Shown here: one piece after another, positions 17,703-27,626 of the stretch
Layout of the letters: every line of letters begins with the position of its first letter
How positions within the stretch are numbered: position 1 is the stretch's first letter
From: Parasulfuritortus sp036391875
GTDB lineage: Bacteria; Pseudomonadota; Gammaproteobacteria; Burkholderiales; Thiobacillaceae
Direction of reading: 5' to 3'
DNA: 64,000 nucleotides
NCBI GenBank assembly: GCA_036391875.1
Contig: DASVZA010000024.1
Coordinates: 124,001-188,000 of the forward strand
Notes under the pieces: model-generated
Databases searched by the model: none
Seen by the model: only the letters and a program-made list of their open reading frames with translations
What the model was told of the DNA's origin: nothing
Translations under genes and position numbers: made by a program

Positions 17703-18167
17703 TTACTTCTGCGCCGGGTCGGTCGAGTAATCGAACAGGGTGTCGAGGCTTTCGGCTTCCCAATCGTCCTTCTGACCGGGTTTGGCCGGCTTGGTTGCGC
17801 CGGTGGGCGCGGATTCAGGAGGTTTCGTCTTGGGGTGGGCCGGACTGGCGCGCTTGGGTTTCGGCCTGGGCGGGTTGGGTATGACCGGCTTCATGTCGGC
17901 CAGCATGGTGCGGACCAATTCCCGGGTGGAGCGGCTTTCCATCTGGAATTCGCGCTGGCATTTTCGGCAGGCGAAGGTCTTGTAGGGCAGCAGTTCGACC
18001 AGGGCGAGCAGCAGGCTGAGACTCTGGTTCTCGATCAGCGCGCCGAGGTCGTCCAGGTTGTATTCCACGTTGGGCAGGTTGGCGGCCACCGGCAGCTTCG
18101 CCTCGGCATAACTGGGCCCGCCGCAGAACGGGCAGGTTTTTCTGAGCATGGACGGGCGGGTGCGCAT
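17703..18167 (-). CDS. small zinc-ribbon-like hypothetical protein
   Basis: This is a 154-residue protein of unknown function. It contains two Cys pairs (C12-P-F-C15 and C67-R-K-C70) that could form a zinc ribbon across a 50-residue helical insert. A Pro/Lys-rich disordered stretch (about 95-135) and an acidic tail follow. No membrane segment is present. It sits between uppP and a DUF167 gene on the same strand; context gives no clear role. Confidence 0.6.
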   Translation of the reverse strand: MRTRPSMLRKTCPFCGGPSYAEAKLPVAANLPNVEYNLDDLGALIENQSLSLLLALVELLPYKTFACRKCQREFQMESRSTRELVRTMLADMKPVIPNPPRPKPKRASPAHPKTKPPESAPTGATKPAKPGQKDDWEAESLDTLFDYSTDPAQK

Positions 18168-18196
18168 GTCTGGATTGTCCGGTCTGGGGCAAGTGA

Positions 18197-18496
18197 TTAC
18201 AAGCCGGCTGCCAACTGCGTCGTTTCGTCCGGTGTGCGCGGCACCCAGAGCGTCTTGCGGCGGGACTTTTCGCCGCGCAGCAGCTTCACTTCCCGCTTCG
18301 GCACGTCGAGCCAGTCGGCGACGAATTCGAGCACTGCGGCGTTGGCGGCGCCTTCCACGGCCCGGGCCGCGATACGCAGCTTGAGGGCATCGCCGTGCAG
18401 TCCGGCCAACTCGCTGCGCGATGCGCCAGGCTGGACATGCAGCGTGATCTCGCTGCCGTTGGCCGCGCCCGCCGCCAGCCAGACCGGCATCACCAT
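18197..18496 (-). CDS. DUF167 / YggU family protein
   Basis: The 99-residue protein belongs to the small alpha/beta YggU family of unknown biochemical role. Diagnostic stretches are V-Q-P-G-A-S-R-S-E (22-30), A-V-E-G-A-A-N-A-A and K-R-E-V-K-L-L-R-G-E-K-S-R-R-K. It overlaps the end of yggT. Either ATG 18496 or ATG 18490 (which overlaps the yggT stop as TGATG) could be the start. The yggT-yggU pairing downstream of proC and yggS is a common proteobacterial arrangement. Confidence 0.85.
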   Translation of the reverse strand: MVMPVWLAAGAANGSEITLHVQPGASRSELAGLHGDALKLRIAARAVEGAANAAVLEFVADWLDVPKREVKLLRGEKSRRKTLWVPRTPDETTQLAAGL

Positions 18497-19067
18497 ATCA
18501 GGCTGTGGGCAAGACGTTCCAGGCCGGCGATGGGGGCGATGAGCAGCAATTGGAGCACGATGAAGGCCGCCAGGGGACTCAGGTCGATGCCGCTGATTGG
18601 TGGGATGAAGCGCTGGAACGGCCTCAACACCGGCCGGGCCATGGCGTAGAACACGGATGCCGCGGGCGTGAACGGATTGACCCAGCTCATGACGGCCTGC
18701 ACGAGCACCAGGGCCATCAGGATATAGATGACCAGACTGAGGCTTGAGGCCAGGGTGAAGAGCAGGAAGCCGGGCCAGACCCGCGCGCTTGCCGCCAGGA
18801 ATGGATAGCCCATCAGCCAGTGGCTGCCCAGGGCCCAGATGAACTCGGCCAGGAAGAAGAGCAGCAGACTGGCCCAGTCAAGACCGAAGAAGCCCGGCAC
18901 GACCCGGCGAATCGGGCGGACCGCGAAATCCGTCACCTTGACGATGAACTGGGCGAAGGAGTTGGCGTAGGGAACCCGGGTCAATTGCATGTAGAAGCGC
19001 AGCCAGAAGGCAGTCGCGGCCAGTTCACAGACGATGCGCAGCAGGAATTGCAGTGCGTCCTGCAGCA

Positions 19068-19071
<4 letters not shown>
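18490..19071 (-). CDS. yggT: YggT family integral membrane protein
   Basis: The 193-residue membrane protein has two YggT repeats, each with two hydrophobic helices. The recurring motif is seen as F-A-V-R-P-I-R-R-V-V-P-G near 50 and A-R-P-V-L-R-P-F-Q-R-F-I-P-P near 145. Family members have been linked to osmotic tolerance and to cell-division or membrane functions, without a firm mechanism. The start overlaps the proC stop by four bases. Confidence 0.88.
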
Positions 19072-19873
<802 letters not shown>

Positions 19874-19877
<4 letters not shown>

Positions 19878-20578
19878 GATGTCGTTTCCTTGTCGTATTG
19901 GCGTCGGCCGAAGATGGCGGTGCCGACGCGTACCAGGGTAGCACCTTCCCATACCGCCGCTTCGAGGTCGCCGGACATGCCCATGGACAGCGTGTCGACC
20001 GGGATGCCTTCTTCCTGCGCCTGGGCGAGCAGTTCGCGCATCTGGCGGAATGGCATGCGCTGTTCCTCCAGGTCGTCGGCGGCCTGTGGGATGCACATGA
20101 AACCGCGCAGTCGCAGCTGCGGCAGGGCGGCGATCTCACGGGCCAGCGGCAGTGCCTCGGCCGGCGTCACCCCATGTTTGCTCGCTTCGCCGCTGACATT
20201 GACCTGGATGCAGACATTGAGCGGCGGCAGGCTGTTCGGCCTGGCCTCGGCCAGCCGCAGGGCGATCTTCAGCCGGTCGACACCGTGCACCCAGGCGAAA
20301 TGTTCGGCAATCTGGCGCGTCTTGTTGCTCTGGATCGGGCCGATGAAATGCCATTCCAGATCGAGGTCGGCCAGTTCGGCCTGCTTGGCCAGGGCCTCCT
20401 GCAGATAGCTCTCGCCGAAGCGGCGCTGGCCGGCGTCGTGGGCCTCACGCACGGCTGCGGCCGGGAAGGTCTTGCTGACCGCCAGCAGGTCGACCGAGGC
20501 CGGCGCGCGTCCGGCCATTCTGCAGGCCTTCAGGATGCGCTCACGGCTATCTTGCAACCCTGCTGTTATTGCGCCCAT
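19874..20578 (-). CDS. yggS: YggS family pyridoxal phosphate homeostasis protein
   Basis: This is a single-domain fold-III PLP-binding protein of about 234 residues when started at M-G-A-I-T-A-G (ATG 20578). The longer frame to 20611 adds an unlikely leader. The PLP lysine is in L-L-A-V-S-K-T-F-P. Conserved H-F-I-G-P-I-Q-S-N-K and S-M-G-M-S-G-D motifs are present. YggS/PLPBP buffers PLP and affects amino acid metabolism. It is divergent from pilT, as in Pseudomonas. Confidence 0.93.
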
Positions 20579-20629
20579 AATGAAAAATCCTATATCCGAA
20601 CAGCGTCGCAACTGCGCAGATTATTATAA

Positions 20630-21670
20630 ATGGAAATCTCCGACCTCCTGACTTTCGCTGTAAAGAACAAAGCTTCCGATCTGCACCTCTCCGCAGGGCT
20701 GCCGCCCATGATCCGGGTGAATGGCGAAGTCAGACGCATCAATGTGCCTGCCATGGACAACACCCAAGTCCGGGCCATGATCTATGACGTCATGAGCGAT
20801 GCCCAGCGCAAGGCGTACGAGGAATTCCTGGAAACCGACTTCTCCTTCGCGCTGCCCGGCGTGGCCCGTTTCCGGGTCAACGCCTACAACCAGGAACGGG
20901 GTGCCTCCGCCGCGTTCCGGACCGTGCCGAGCAAGGTGCTGACCCTGGAGGAGTTGGAGGCGCCGCGCAGCTTCAAGGAGATTTCCGACCAGCCGCGCGG
21001 CATCGTCCTGGTGACCGGGCCGACCGGCTCGGGCAAGTCGACCACGCTGGCGGCCATGCTCGACTACGTCAACGACAACATGCACGGCCACATCCTCACC
21101 ATCGAGGACCCGATCGAATTCGTGCACCAGAGCAAGAAGTGCCTGATCAACCAGCGCGAGCTCGGGCCCCATACCCAGAGCTTCGAGAACGCCCTGCGTT
21201 CGGCCTTGCGGGAAGACCCGGACGTGATCCTGGTCGGCGAAATGCGCGATCTGGAAACCATTCGCCTGGCGCTGACCGCGGCCGAGACCGGCCACCTGGT
21301 GTTCGCCACCCTGCACACCAGTTCGGCGGCCAAGACCATCGACCGGATCATCGACGTCTTCCCGGCGGCGGAAAAGGAAATGGTCCGTTCCATGCTGTCC
21401 GAATCGATCCGCGCGGTCATCTCCCAGGCGCTGCTCAAGCGCAAGGACGGCAGCGGCCGGATCGCGGCCCACGAGATCATGGTCGGCACCCCGGCCATCC
21501 GCAACCTGATCCGGGAGAACAAGGTGGCCCAGATGTATTCCTCCATCCAGACCGGCCAGGCGCTCGGCATGCAGACCCTGGATCAGTGCCTGACCGACCT
21601 GGTCAAGCGCAACCTGGTCGCGTCCCTGGACGCCCGAACGGTCGCCGTGAATAAGGATCTGTTCAGATGA
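20630..21670 (+). CDS. pilT: type IV pilus retraction ATPase PilT
   Basis: This hexameric AAA-like ATPase depolymerises pili to power twitching. The 346-residue product has Walker A G-P-T-G-S-G-K-S-T near 129-137, the Asp and His boxes (T-I-E-D-P-I-E-F, G-H-L-V-F-A-T-L-H-T), and the PilT-specific A-I-R-N-L-I-R-E at 289-296. It has a four-base overlap with pilU. Its likely functional partners in the window are the Pil-Chp genes 4 kb upstream. Confidence 0.97.
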   Translation: MEISDLLTFAVKNKASDLHLSAGLPPMIRVNGEVRRINVPAMDNTQVRAMIYDVMSDAQRKAYEEFLETDFSFALPGVARFRVNAYNQERGASAAFRTVPSKVLTLEELEAPRSFKEISDQPRGIVLVTGPTGSGKSTTLAAMLDYVNDNMHGHILTIEDPIEFVHQSKKCLINQRELGPHTQSFENALRSALREDPDVILVGEMRDLETIRLALTAAETGHLVFATLHTSSAAKTIDRIIDVFPAAEKEMVRSMLSESIRAVISQALLKRKDGSGRIAAHEIMVGTPAIRNLIRENKVAQMYSSIQTGQALGMQTLDQCLTDLVKRNLVASLDARTVAVNKDLFR

Positions 21671-22791
21671 ACGCCAGCAATCCTGTCATCGAGTGGTTGC
21701 GGACCATGGTGGAGCGCAAGGCCTCCGACCTGTTCCTGACCGCCGGTTTCCCGCCGGCCCTGAAGCTGGACGGCAAGGTGGTGCCGCTGAGCGAGGACAA
21801 GCTGTCGGGCGCCGACACCCAGGGCCTGGCCAAGTCGGTGATGACGGAAAAGCAGTGGAACAACTTCGTCAATACCAAAGAGGCCAACTTCGCCATCTAC
21901 GACCAGGATACCGGCCGCTTCCGGGTCAGCGTGTTCATGCAGCAGGGCCGCGTCGGTGTCGTGTTCCGGGCCATCAACACCGAAATACCCGAGCTGGGCG
22001 ACCTGCACCTGCCGCCCATCCTGAAGGACATCGCCATGATGCCGCGCGGCCTGGTGCTGCTGGTCGGCGCCACCGGCAGCGGCAAGTCGACCACGCTGGC
22101 CGGCATGATGGGCTACCGCAACCAGCGCCGGGCCGAGCACATCCTGACGGTGGAGGACCCGATCGAGTTCGTCCACCAGCACGGCCAGAGCATCATCACC
22201 CAGCGCGAGGTCGGCTCCGATACCGAGGACTGGCAGACCGCCCTGAAGAACTCCCTGCGCCAGGCGCCGGACGTGATCCTGATCGGCGAGATCCGCGAGC
22301 GTTCGATCATGGAATTCGCGCTGTCCTATGCCGAGACCGGTCACCTCTGCCTGTCAACGATGCACGCCAACAACGCCAGCCAGGCCCTGGAGCGCATCAT
22401 GAGCTTCTTCCCGCTGGAGCGGCGCGACCAGTTGCTGCTGGAGTTGTCCATGAACCTGCGGGCCATCGTTTCCCAGCGCCTGATTCCGCGCACCGACGGC
22501 AAGGGCCGGATTCCGGCGGCCGAGGTGATGCTGGGCTCGCCCCTGATCTCGGACCTGATCCTGAAAAACCGCCTGGACGAGATCAAGCCGATCATGGCCA
22601 AGTCGCGCGACATGGGCATGGTGACCTTCGACCAGTCGCTGTTCGATCTGTATGAAGTCGGAGCGATCAGTGGCGAGGATGCTCTGCGCTACGCCGACTC
22701 CTTCAACGACCTGCGCTTGAAGATCAAGCTGCGTGGCCAGGATCAGGACGACCATTCCCTGAAGGCGCCGGCCCAGCTCGGTATGGCCTGA
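21667..22791 (+). CDS. pilU: PilT-like accessory retraction ATPase PilU
   Basis: The 374-residue PilT paralogue has Walker A G-A-T-G-S-G-K-S-T near 135-143, T-V-E-D-P-I-E-F and G-H-L-C-L-S-T-M-H. It lacks A-I-R-N-L-I-R-E (it has S-P-L-I-S-D-L-I at that place), as expected for PilU. PilU assists PilT in strong retraction. Its ATG overlaps the pilT TGA, and it ends just before a strong terminator. Confidence 0.95.
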   Translation: MNASNPVIEWLRTMVERKASDLFLTAGFPPALKLDGKVVPLSEDKLSGADTQGLAKSVMTEKQWNNFVNTKEANFAIYDQDTGRFRVSVFMQQGRVGVVFRAINTEIPELGDLHLPPILKDIAMMPRGLVLLVGATGSGKSTTLAGMMGYRNQRRAEHILTVEDPIEFVHQHGQSIITQREVGSDTEDWQTALKNSLRQAPDVILIGEIRERSIMEFALSYAETGHLCLSTMHANNASQALERIMSFFPLERRDQLLLELSMNLRAIVSQRLIPRTDGKGRIPAAEVMLGSPLISDLILKNRLDEIKPIMAKSRDMGMVTFDQSLFDLYEVGAISGEDALRYADSFNDLRLKIKLRGQDQDDHSLKAPAQLGMA

Positions 22792-22812
22792 GCACGGTTC
22801 CCTACAAAAAAA

Positions 22813-22841
22813 GGGCGCGCCGGCAACGGCGCGCCCTTTTT
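22813..22841. terminator. intrinsic terminator after pilU
   Basis: A ten-pair G/C stem (22813-22822 with 22827-22836) closes a GCAA loop and is followed by T5. A-rich sequence on the left side would also allow termination of the leftward hydrolase transcript ending at 22853. Confidence 0.9.
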
Positions 22842-22852
22842 CATTGTCGCGG

Positions 22853-23587
22853 TTATCGGCCGGCCAGCGTCTTGTCGAGCCAGATCCGGATCTGCTCGTG
22901 CAAGGCCGGCTCCTCGGTGGTGAAGAAATGATCGGCGCCCGGCACCATCACCTGCATCGAGCCCTTCTGCTTCAGGCCGGCGGCGCGTTGCTTGGCACCC
23001 CCCAGGACCCGGGGCAGGTCGTTCTGGCCGTATAGGTCCAGGATCGGCAGCTTGAGCTTGGCCATGTCGAACGGGTTCGGCGCGCCGATGTCCACCCAGG
23101 CGACGACTGGGCTGTCCGGGGTGTGGGTCAGGTAGTAGTAGGACATCCAGGTGCCCAGGCTGTGCGAGACGATGGCCACCTTGGCGTAGCCCTTGTCCTT
23201 GAGGAAGGCCACGGCGAGCCGGATCCGTTCGGCGGCCTCGTCGAAGGTCGGCGGATAGTCTTCCGGCTTGGCCTCGGAATTGAGCACCGGCATCTGGATG
23301 GACAAGGTGGTGTAGCCGTCGTCGGGCAATTGCTGGCGCAGTTGGCCGATCAGGCCCCAGTCGGGATGGACGCCGATGCCGTGGACGATGACCAGGCCCG
23401 CCTTGGCGTTGGCCGCGGTCGTGTACAGGCCGAGAAACTTGTGGCCGTTGGCCTGCTTGAGCCAGACCGGGTCGCCGACCAGGACGGAAGGTTCGATCTG
23501 GTCGGCCCAGCGCTGTTCCCGGGCATAATCGGCGGCCAGGCAGTTCAGGCTGAAAAACAGGGCAAAACAGGCCAGCAAAAATCGCAT
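22853..23587 (-). CDS. exported alpha/beta hydrolase (DUF3530-like)
   Basis: The 244-residue protein has an N-terminal signal peptide (about 1-19, ending C-L-A-A). The mature part has an alpha/beta-hydrolase fold: V-I-V-H-G-I-G near 66-72, nucleophile S143 in S-H-S-L-G-T-W, likely acid D190 and His220 in P-G-A-D-H-F-F. Substrate is unknown; similarity to the DUF3530 group is by impression. A clear AAGGAG site precedes ATG 23587. It follows the TauE/SafE permease gene on the same strand. Confidence 0.72.
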   Translation of the reverse strand: MRFLLACFALFFSLNCLAADYAREQRWADQIEPSVLVGDPVWLKQANGHKFLGLYTTAANAKAGLVIVHGIGVHPDWGLIGQLRQQLPDDGYTTLSIQMPVLNSEAKPEDYPPTFDEAAERIRLAVAFLKDKGYAKVAIVSHSLGTWMSYYYLTHTPDSPVVAWVDIGAPNPFDMAKLKLPILDLYGQNDLPRVLGGAKQRAAGLKQKGSMQVMVPGADHFFTTEEPALHEQIRIWLDKTLAGR

Positions 23588-23607
23588 CGTCGTCTCCTTA
23601 CTCGTTT

Positions 23608-24408
23608 TCAATGGGCCATCAGGCCATAGGCCATGCGCACGGCCATGAACAGCAGCAGGCCGGCGAATATCTTCTTCAGCCTGCCGACCGGCAGGCGATG
23701 GGTGAGGCGGGCGCCCCAAGGCGCGCTCACCATGCTGAGCAAGGCGACCAGGCCCAGTGCCGGCAGGTAGACGAAGCCCAGGCTGTAAGGCGGTAGGTCG
23801 GCCGCCGACTGGCCGGCCAAGCCGTAGCCGACGAAGCCGGAGACGGCGATCGGGAAGCCGATCGCGGCCGAGGTGCCGATGGCTTCCTGGAAACGGACGT
23901 TGCACCAGCTGAGGAAGGGCACCGACAAAGTCCCGCCGCCGATGCCGACCCAGCTCGAGATCATGCCGATGACGGCACCGACCGCGGTCATGCCGGCCCA
24001 GCCGGGCAGCTCGCGCTGGGCCTTGGGCTTGAAGCCGATCAACATCTGGAGCCCGGCATAGAACAGGAAGCAGACGAAGAACAGGCGCAGGCCGTGGTCC
24101 GGAAAATGAGCCGCCGCGAAGGCGCCGGCCAGCGTGCCCAACACGATGCCCGGCGCGATGCGGCGCACCGCCGGCCAGTGTACCGCGCCGTGGCCGTGGT
24201 GGGCGCGCAGGCTGGCGAAGGAGGTCAGGACGATGATCGCCAGCGAGGTGCCGAGCGCCATGTGGATGTTGTACTCGGCGGGGAAGCCCTGTTGGGCGTA
24301 GATCCAGGACAACACCGGCACCAGCACCAGGCCGCCGCCGACACCGAGCAGGCCGGCGATGAAGCCGGAAGCCAGGCCGAGCAGCGGATAGGCGACCAGG
24401 AGGCTCAC
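23608..24408 (-). CDS. TauE/SafE family sulfite/anion exporter-like permease
   Basis: The product is a polytopic membrane protein of about 266 residues with two related halves, each starting with a glycine-rich helix: G-F-I-A-G-L-L-G-V-G-G-G near residue 12 and S-W-V-G-I-G-G-G-T-L-S in the second half. The family moves sulfite, sulfoacetate and other sulfur-containing or organic anions. The substrate here cannot be read from sequence, though sulfite would fit a sulfur oxidiser. The start is GTG 24408, which overlaps the EVE gene TGA as GTGA. Confidence 0.85.
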   Translation of the reverse strand: MSLLVAYPLLGLASGFIAGLLGVGGGLVLVPVLSWIYAQQGFPAEYNIHMALGTSLAIIVLTSFASLRAHHGHGAVHWPAVRRIAPGIVLGTLAGAFAAAHFPDHGLRLFFVCFLFYAGLQMLIGFKPKAQRELPGWAGMTAVGAVIGMISSWVGIGGGTLSVPFLSWCNVRFQEAIGTSAAIGFPIAVSGFVGYGLAGQSAADLPPYSLGFVYLPALGLVALLSMVSAPWGARLTHRLPVGRLKKIFAGLLLFMAVRMAYGLMAH

Positions 24409-24854
24409 AGCTTGGCCACGATGAAGCGCCACTCGTCCGGATCGACCGGGGTGATCGACAGGCGGTTGCCGCGCTGCAGCACGCGCATGTTGGCCAGCTC
24501 AGGATAGTCGCGGATCTCGGACAAGGGCATCAGCCGTGTCTTCTTCACGATTTTGACGTCGACGTTGTACCAGCGCGGCTTGTCCGGCGTCGCCTTGGGA
24601 TCGAAATACTTGCCGTCCCGTTCGAACTGGGTGGCGTCCGGATAGGCCATCTTGCCGATCTCGGCCAGGCCTGCGATGCCCGGTTCCGGACAGGAGGAAT
24701 GGTAGAACAGCACCCCGTCGCCGAGCTGCATCTGGTCGCGCATGAAATTGCGCGCCTGATAGTTGCGCACCCCGAACCAGGGCACGAACCCGTCCCGCGC
24801 CAAGTCGTCGATGCTGAATTCGGAGGGCTCGCTTTTCATCAACCAGTAACGCAT
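24405..24854 (-). CDS. EVE domain-containing protein
   Basis: The 149-residue single-domain protein begins M-R-Y-W-L-M-K-S-E-P-S-E-F-S and contains W-F-G-V-R-N-Y-Q-A-R-N-F-M-R. Both are hallmarks of the EVE (PUA-like) fold. EVE domains are proposed to recognise modified bases in DNA or RNA. It is first in a leftward three-gene unit, translationally coupled to the TauE/SafE gene, and divergent from the next gene. Confidence 0.92.
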   Translation of the reverse strand: MRYWLMKSEPSEFSIDDLARDGFVPWFGVRNYQARNFMRDQMQLGDGVLFYHSSCPEPGIAGLAEIGKMAYPDATQFERDGKYFDPKATPDKPRWYNVDVKIVKKTRLMPLSEIRDYPELANMRVLQRGNRLSITPVDPDEWRFIVAKL

Positions 24855-24902
24855 TTATCAATCTCCACCTATAATCCGACAAAATCTATCGGATATTCTG
24901 CC

Positions 24903-25952
24903 ATGTCTGATTTCGATCTGGACGCCATTGTCGGGGCTATCCGGCAAAACTGCCACATCTCGGACGCCCAGTATGCGGGCGACCTGACCCTGTGCACATT
25001 CCTGCTGAAGATGCGCGAGCTGTACCGCTGGGAGAACGAAATCCCCCTGTCCCAGGCGATGCCGCGCAGCGAGGTCGGCGACTGGATGAACGTGCGCGGC
25101 CAGTTGTGGGACGAGATCGAGACCGCGCCCTACGTGCCGATCCCGCTGGTCCACGGCGCGGTCGATCCGTTCGAATCCAACCGCATCAATGCCGAATTGC
25201 TGGATCGCGGCCTGGTCTACAGCGGCGGCTACGGCCGGCACTGCAAGCCGCACTTCTTCCTGGGCGAACTGGACCGCAGGGAAAACCGGCGCGGCATCGA
25301 CATCTACGTTTCCGGCTGCGAGTTCGCCCGCGACCTGGAGGCGCCGCCCGGCATGTACCTGGATCGATCCATCTTCGTCCGCACCGAGGCCCTGCGCCGC
25401 TGGCTGTGGGAAAAATACGAGGAATGGAGCTGGAACAAGAAGAACGAGGCCATGGGCCTGGCCCTGAACAGCTATCCCTTCGCCAGCGACCCGGAGGCCG
25501 CGCTCGACGCCATGACCGCGACCGAACTGGAATCGGTGATCCTGCACGAACTGGGCGAGGCCCGGGTCGGCGAGGAACTGGGCGCGGACTGGGAGTCCCT
25601 GCTGGTCGACGTGATGCGCAGCCGGGCCGAGATCATGGTCCGTGCCGTGCGCGATCTCTATGCCGACTGCCTGTCCAGTCTGCCCGGCCTGATCGAACGC
25701 GGCGAACCCGCCGCCATCCATTTCTATTTCGCCAACTTCGTCGGCATGCGCCGCAAGCTGGCGCCCGAACTGGCGCTGGCCTACGACCGGTGGCGGACCG
25801 ACGGCCAATTGACGGCCCTCAAGGATGCCGCGACCGAGGGCGCGCAGCGTTGGGGTGGCCTGGCCCGGGAGTTGATCGAACGTCACCGGTCGCTGGGCGA
25901 CGCCATCGGCGCCGAGATCGAAGCCCGCCTCGATCCGAAGGCGAAGTGCTGA
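24903..25952 (+). CDS. conserved protein of unknown function (Sfum_1244-like)
   Basis: The 349-residue protein has no signal peptide or membrane helix. The N-terminus (C-H-I-S-D-A-Q-Y-A-G-D-L-T-L-C-T-F-L-L-K) resembles the Sfum_1244 family as I remember it, a family of unknown function also found in sulfate reducers. An H-E-L-G-E-A-R-V-G-E motif near 210 could bind metal but is not a known signature. ATG 24903 was chosen; the open frame upstream runs over the divergent EVE gene. Confidence 0.55.
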   Translation: MSDFDLDAIVGAIRQNCHISDAQYAGDLTLCTFLLKMRELYRWENEIPLSQAMPRSEVGDWMNVRGQLWDEIETAPYVPIPLVHGAVDPFESNRINAELLDRGLVYSGGYGRHCKPHFFLGELDRRENRRGIDIYVSGCEFARDLEAPPGMYLDRSIFVRTEALRRWLWEKYEEWSWNKKNEAMGLALNSYPFASDPEAALDAMTATELESVILHELGEARVGEELGADWESLLVDVMRSRAEIMVRAVRDLYADCLSSLPGLIERGEPAAIHFYFANFVGMRRKLAPELALAYDRWRTDGQLTALKDAATEGAQRWGGLARELIERHRSLGDAIGAEIEARLDPKAKC

Positions 25953-26022
25953 CTCGGCCGCCGGCGAGACCGGCTGGCCAGCGCAGGGCGGCTTGGGTAT
26001 AGAATCCCCCCGGTATGCACCC

Positions 26023-26148
26023 ATGGCGACACCGTCATCTGGGATTGCAGGCGCTGAACAAGACGAAATCCTCGACCTGACGGAAACCATCGCGCTGTCC
26101 CCGCGGTCTTCCTTCCTGCAGGCGGTTTTGTACGACGCCATGCCGTAA
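26023..26148 (+). CDS. possible 41-residue leader or small protein before hoxA
   Basis: The frame runs from ATG 26023 to TAA 26146-26148, and the TAA runs into the AAGGAGG ribosome site of hoxA. A TATAGAAT -10-like element lies at 25998-26005. The second half of the peptide (L-D-L-T-E-T-I-A-L-S-P-R-S-S-F-L-Q-A-V-L) looks protein-like and has GC-rich third positions. The ORF has no good ribosome site of its own. It may be a real small gene coupled to hoxA, or chance. Confidence 0.3.
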   Translation: MATPSSGIAGAEQDEILDLTETIALSPRSSFLQAVLYDAMP

Positions 26149-26162
26149 GGAGGAGAGAGCCA

Positions 26163-27626
26163 TTGACTGAGTTGCCGACCATCCTGGTCGTTGACGACGA
26201 GCCGCGTTCCCAGGAATCGCTGCGCCGCACCCTGGAAGAGGAGTTCCGCGTCCTCACCGCTTCCGGTGCCGCCGAGGCGCTGGCCACCATGGCCGAGGCA
26301 AGCGTCCACATCGTCCTGACCGACCAGCGCATGCCGGACATGAGCGGCGTGGCCTTCCTGCGCCAGGTGCGCGAGACCTGGCCGGACACGGTGCGCATCA
26401 TCATCTCCGGCTACACCGACAGCGAGGAGATCATCGCCGGCATCAACGAGGCGGGCATCTACCAGTGCCTGCTCAAGCCCTGGCATCCTGGCCAGCTGCT
26501 GCTGACCCTGCGCCGGGCGGCCGAACTGCAGCGCCTGCAGATGGAGAACCATCGCCTGGCACTGGAGCTGCGCACCGCCGAGCCGTCCCCCTACGGCCAG
26601 GCCAGCGAAAAGCGCAGGCGGGTGCGCCAGGCCTTTGACCTGGACAACATCGTCTGCGCCGCCGACAGCCCCATGCACATCACCTGTGCCATGGTGGAGC
26701 GCGCTGCCCACTATGATGTGCCCATCCTGCTGGAGGGTGAATCGGGTACCGGCAAGGAACTGCTGGCGCGTGCCATCCATTACGCCGGCGCCCGAGCCGG
26801 CCAGTCGTTCGTGGTCGAGAACTGCGGCGCCCTGCCGGACACCCTGCTGGAGTCGGAGTTGTTCGGCCACAAGAAGGGCGCCTATACCGGGGCCAACGAG
26901 GACCGCATCGGCCTGTTCCAGCAGGCGCACGGCGGCACATTGTTCCTGGACGAGATCGGCGAGACCTCGGCCGCCTTCCAGGTCAAGCTGTTGCGCGTCC
27001 TGGAGGAAGGCGAGTTCCGGCCGTTGGGCAGCAACCGGACCGTTGCGGTCGACGTCCGGGTGGTGGCCGCCACCAACCACAACCTGGAGGCGGAGGTGAG
27101 GGGCGGGCGTTTCCGCGAGGATCTCTATTACCGTCTGGCGACGGTACCGATCCGGGTTCCGGCCCTGCGCGAGCGGCGGATGGACATCCCGGCCCTGGCC
27201 AACAAGATGCTGAGCCGGTTCAGTACCTCGCTCGGCCGCAAGGTCGAGGGTTTCACGCCCGAGGTGATCGACTGCCTGGCGGCCTATGACTGGCCGGGAA
27301 ACGTGCGCGAATTGCAGAACGAGATCCAGCGCATGCTGGTCCTGTCCGACAAGCCGGTGCTCGACTTGTCGGTGCTGGCCCACCATATCCGCCAGCAGTC
27401 GGCGCAGGCGCCCAACCGGCCGGCGGTCAATGCCGGCCGGCTCGCCGTCCAGGAGGCCCGGGTCCTGTCCGAGACCCTGCTTCGCCATGCCGGCAACCTG
27501 ACCCACGCCGCCAGCGAACTGGGCCTGTCCCGACTCGGGTTGCGCAACAAGCTGCGCCGGCTCGGCGTCGACGTGCCGCTGCGCGGCCGCGGCCGACCGG
27601 CGCGCAGCGTGGAAAGCGAGGGCTGA
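26163..27626 (+). CDS. hoxA: HoxA/HupR-type NtrC-family hydrogenase response regulator
   Basis: The 487-residue regulator has a receiver domain (1-120; D54, K105), a linker, an AAA+ domain and a Fis-type HTH at about 440-475. The receiver is strikingly like HoxA/HupR (I-I-S-G-Y-T-D-S-E-E-I-I-A-G-I-N). AAA+ motifs are Walker A G-E-S-G-T-G-K-E (191-198), G-A-Y-T-G-A (239-244; Tyr instead of the usual Phe in the sigma54-contacting loop) and Walker B L-F-L-D-E-I. HoxA activates hydrogenase promoters. The hox operon lies 34 kb away and no sensor kinase gene is adjacent. The start is TTG 26163, eight bases after AAGGAGGAGA. Confidence 0.85.
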   Translation: MTELPTILVVDDEPRSQESLRRTLEEEFRVLTASGAAEALATMAEASVHIVLTDQRMPDMSGVAFLRQVRETWPDTVRIIISGYTDSEEIIAGINEAGIYQCLLKPWHPGQLLLTLRRAAELQRLQMENHRLALELRTAEPSPYGQASEKRRRVRQAFDLDNIVCAADSPMHITCAMVERAAHYDVPILLEGESGTGKELLARAIHYAGARAGQSFVVENCGALPDTLLESELFGHKKGAYTGANEDRIGLFQQAHGGTLFLDEIGETSAAFQVKLLRVLEEGEFRPLGSNRTVAVDVRVVAATNHNLEAEVRGGRFREDLYYRLATVPIRVPALRERRMDIPALANKMLSRFSTSLGRKVEGFTPEVIDCLAAYDWPGNVRELQNEIQRMLVLSDKPVLDLSVLAHHIRQQSAQAPNRPAVNAGRLAVQEARVLSETLLRHAGNLTHAASELGLSRLGLRNKLRRLGVDVPLRGRGRPARSVESEG

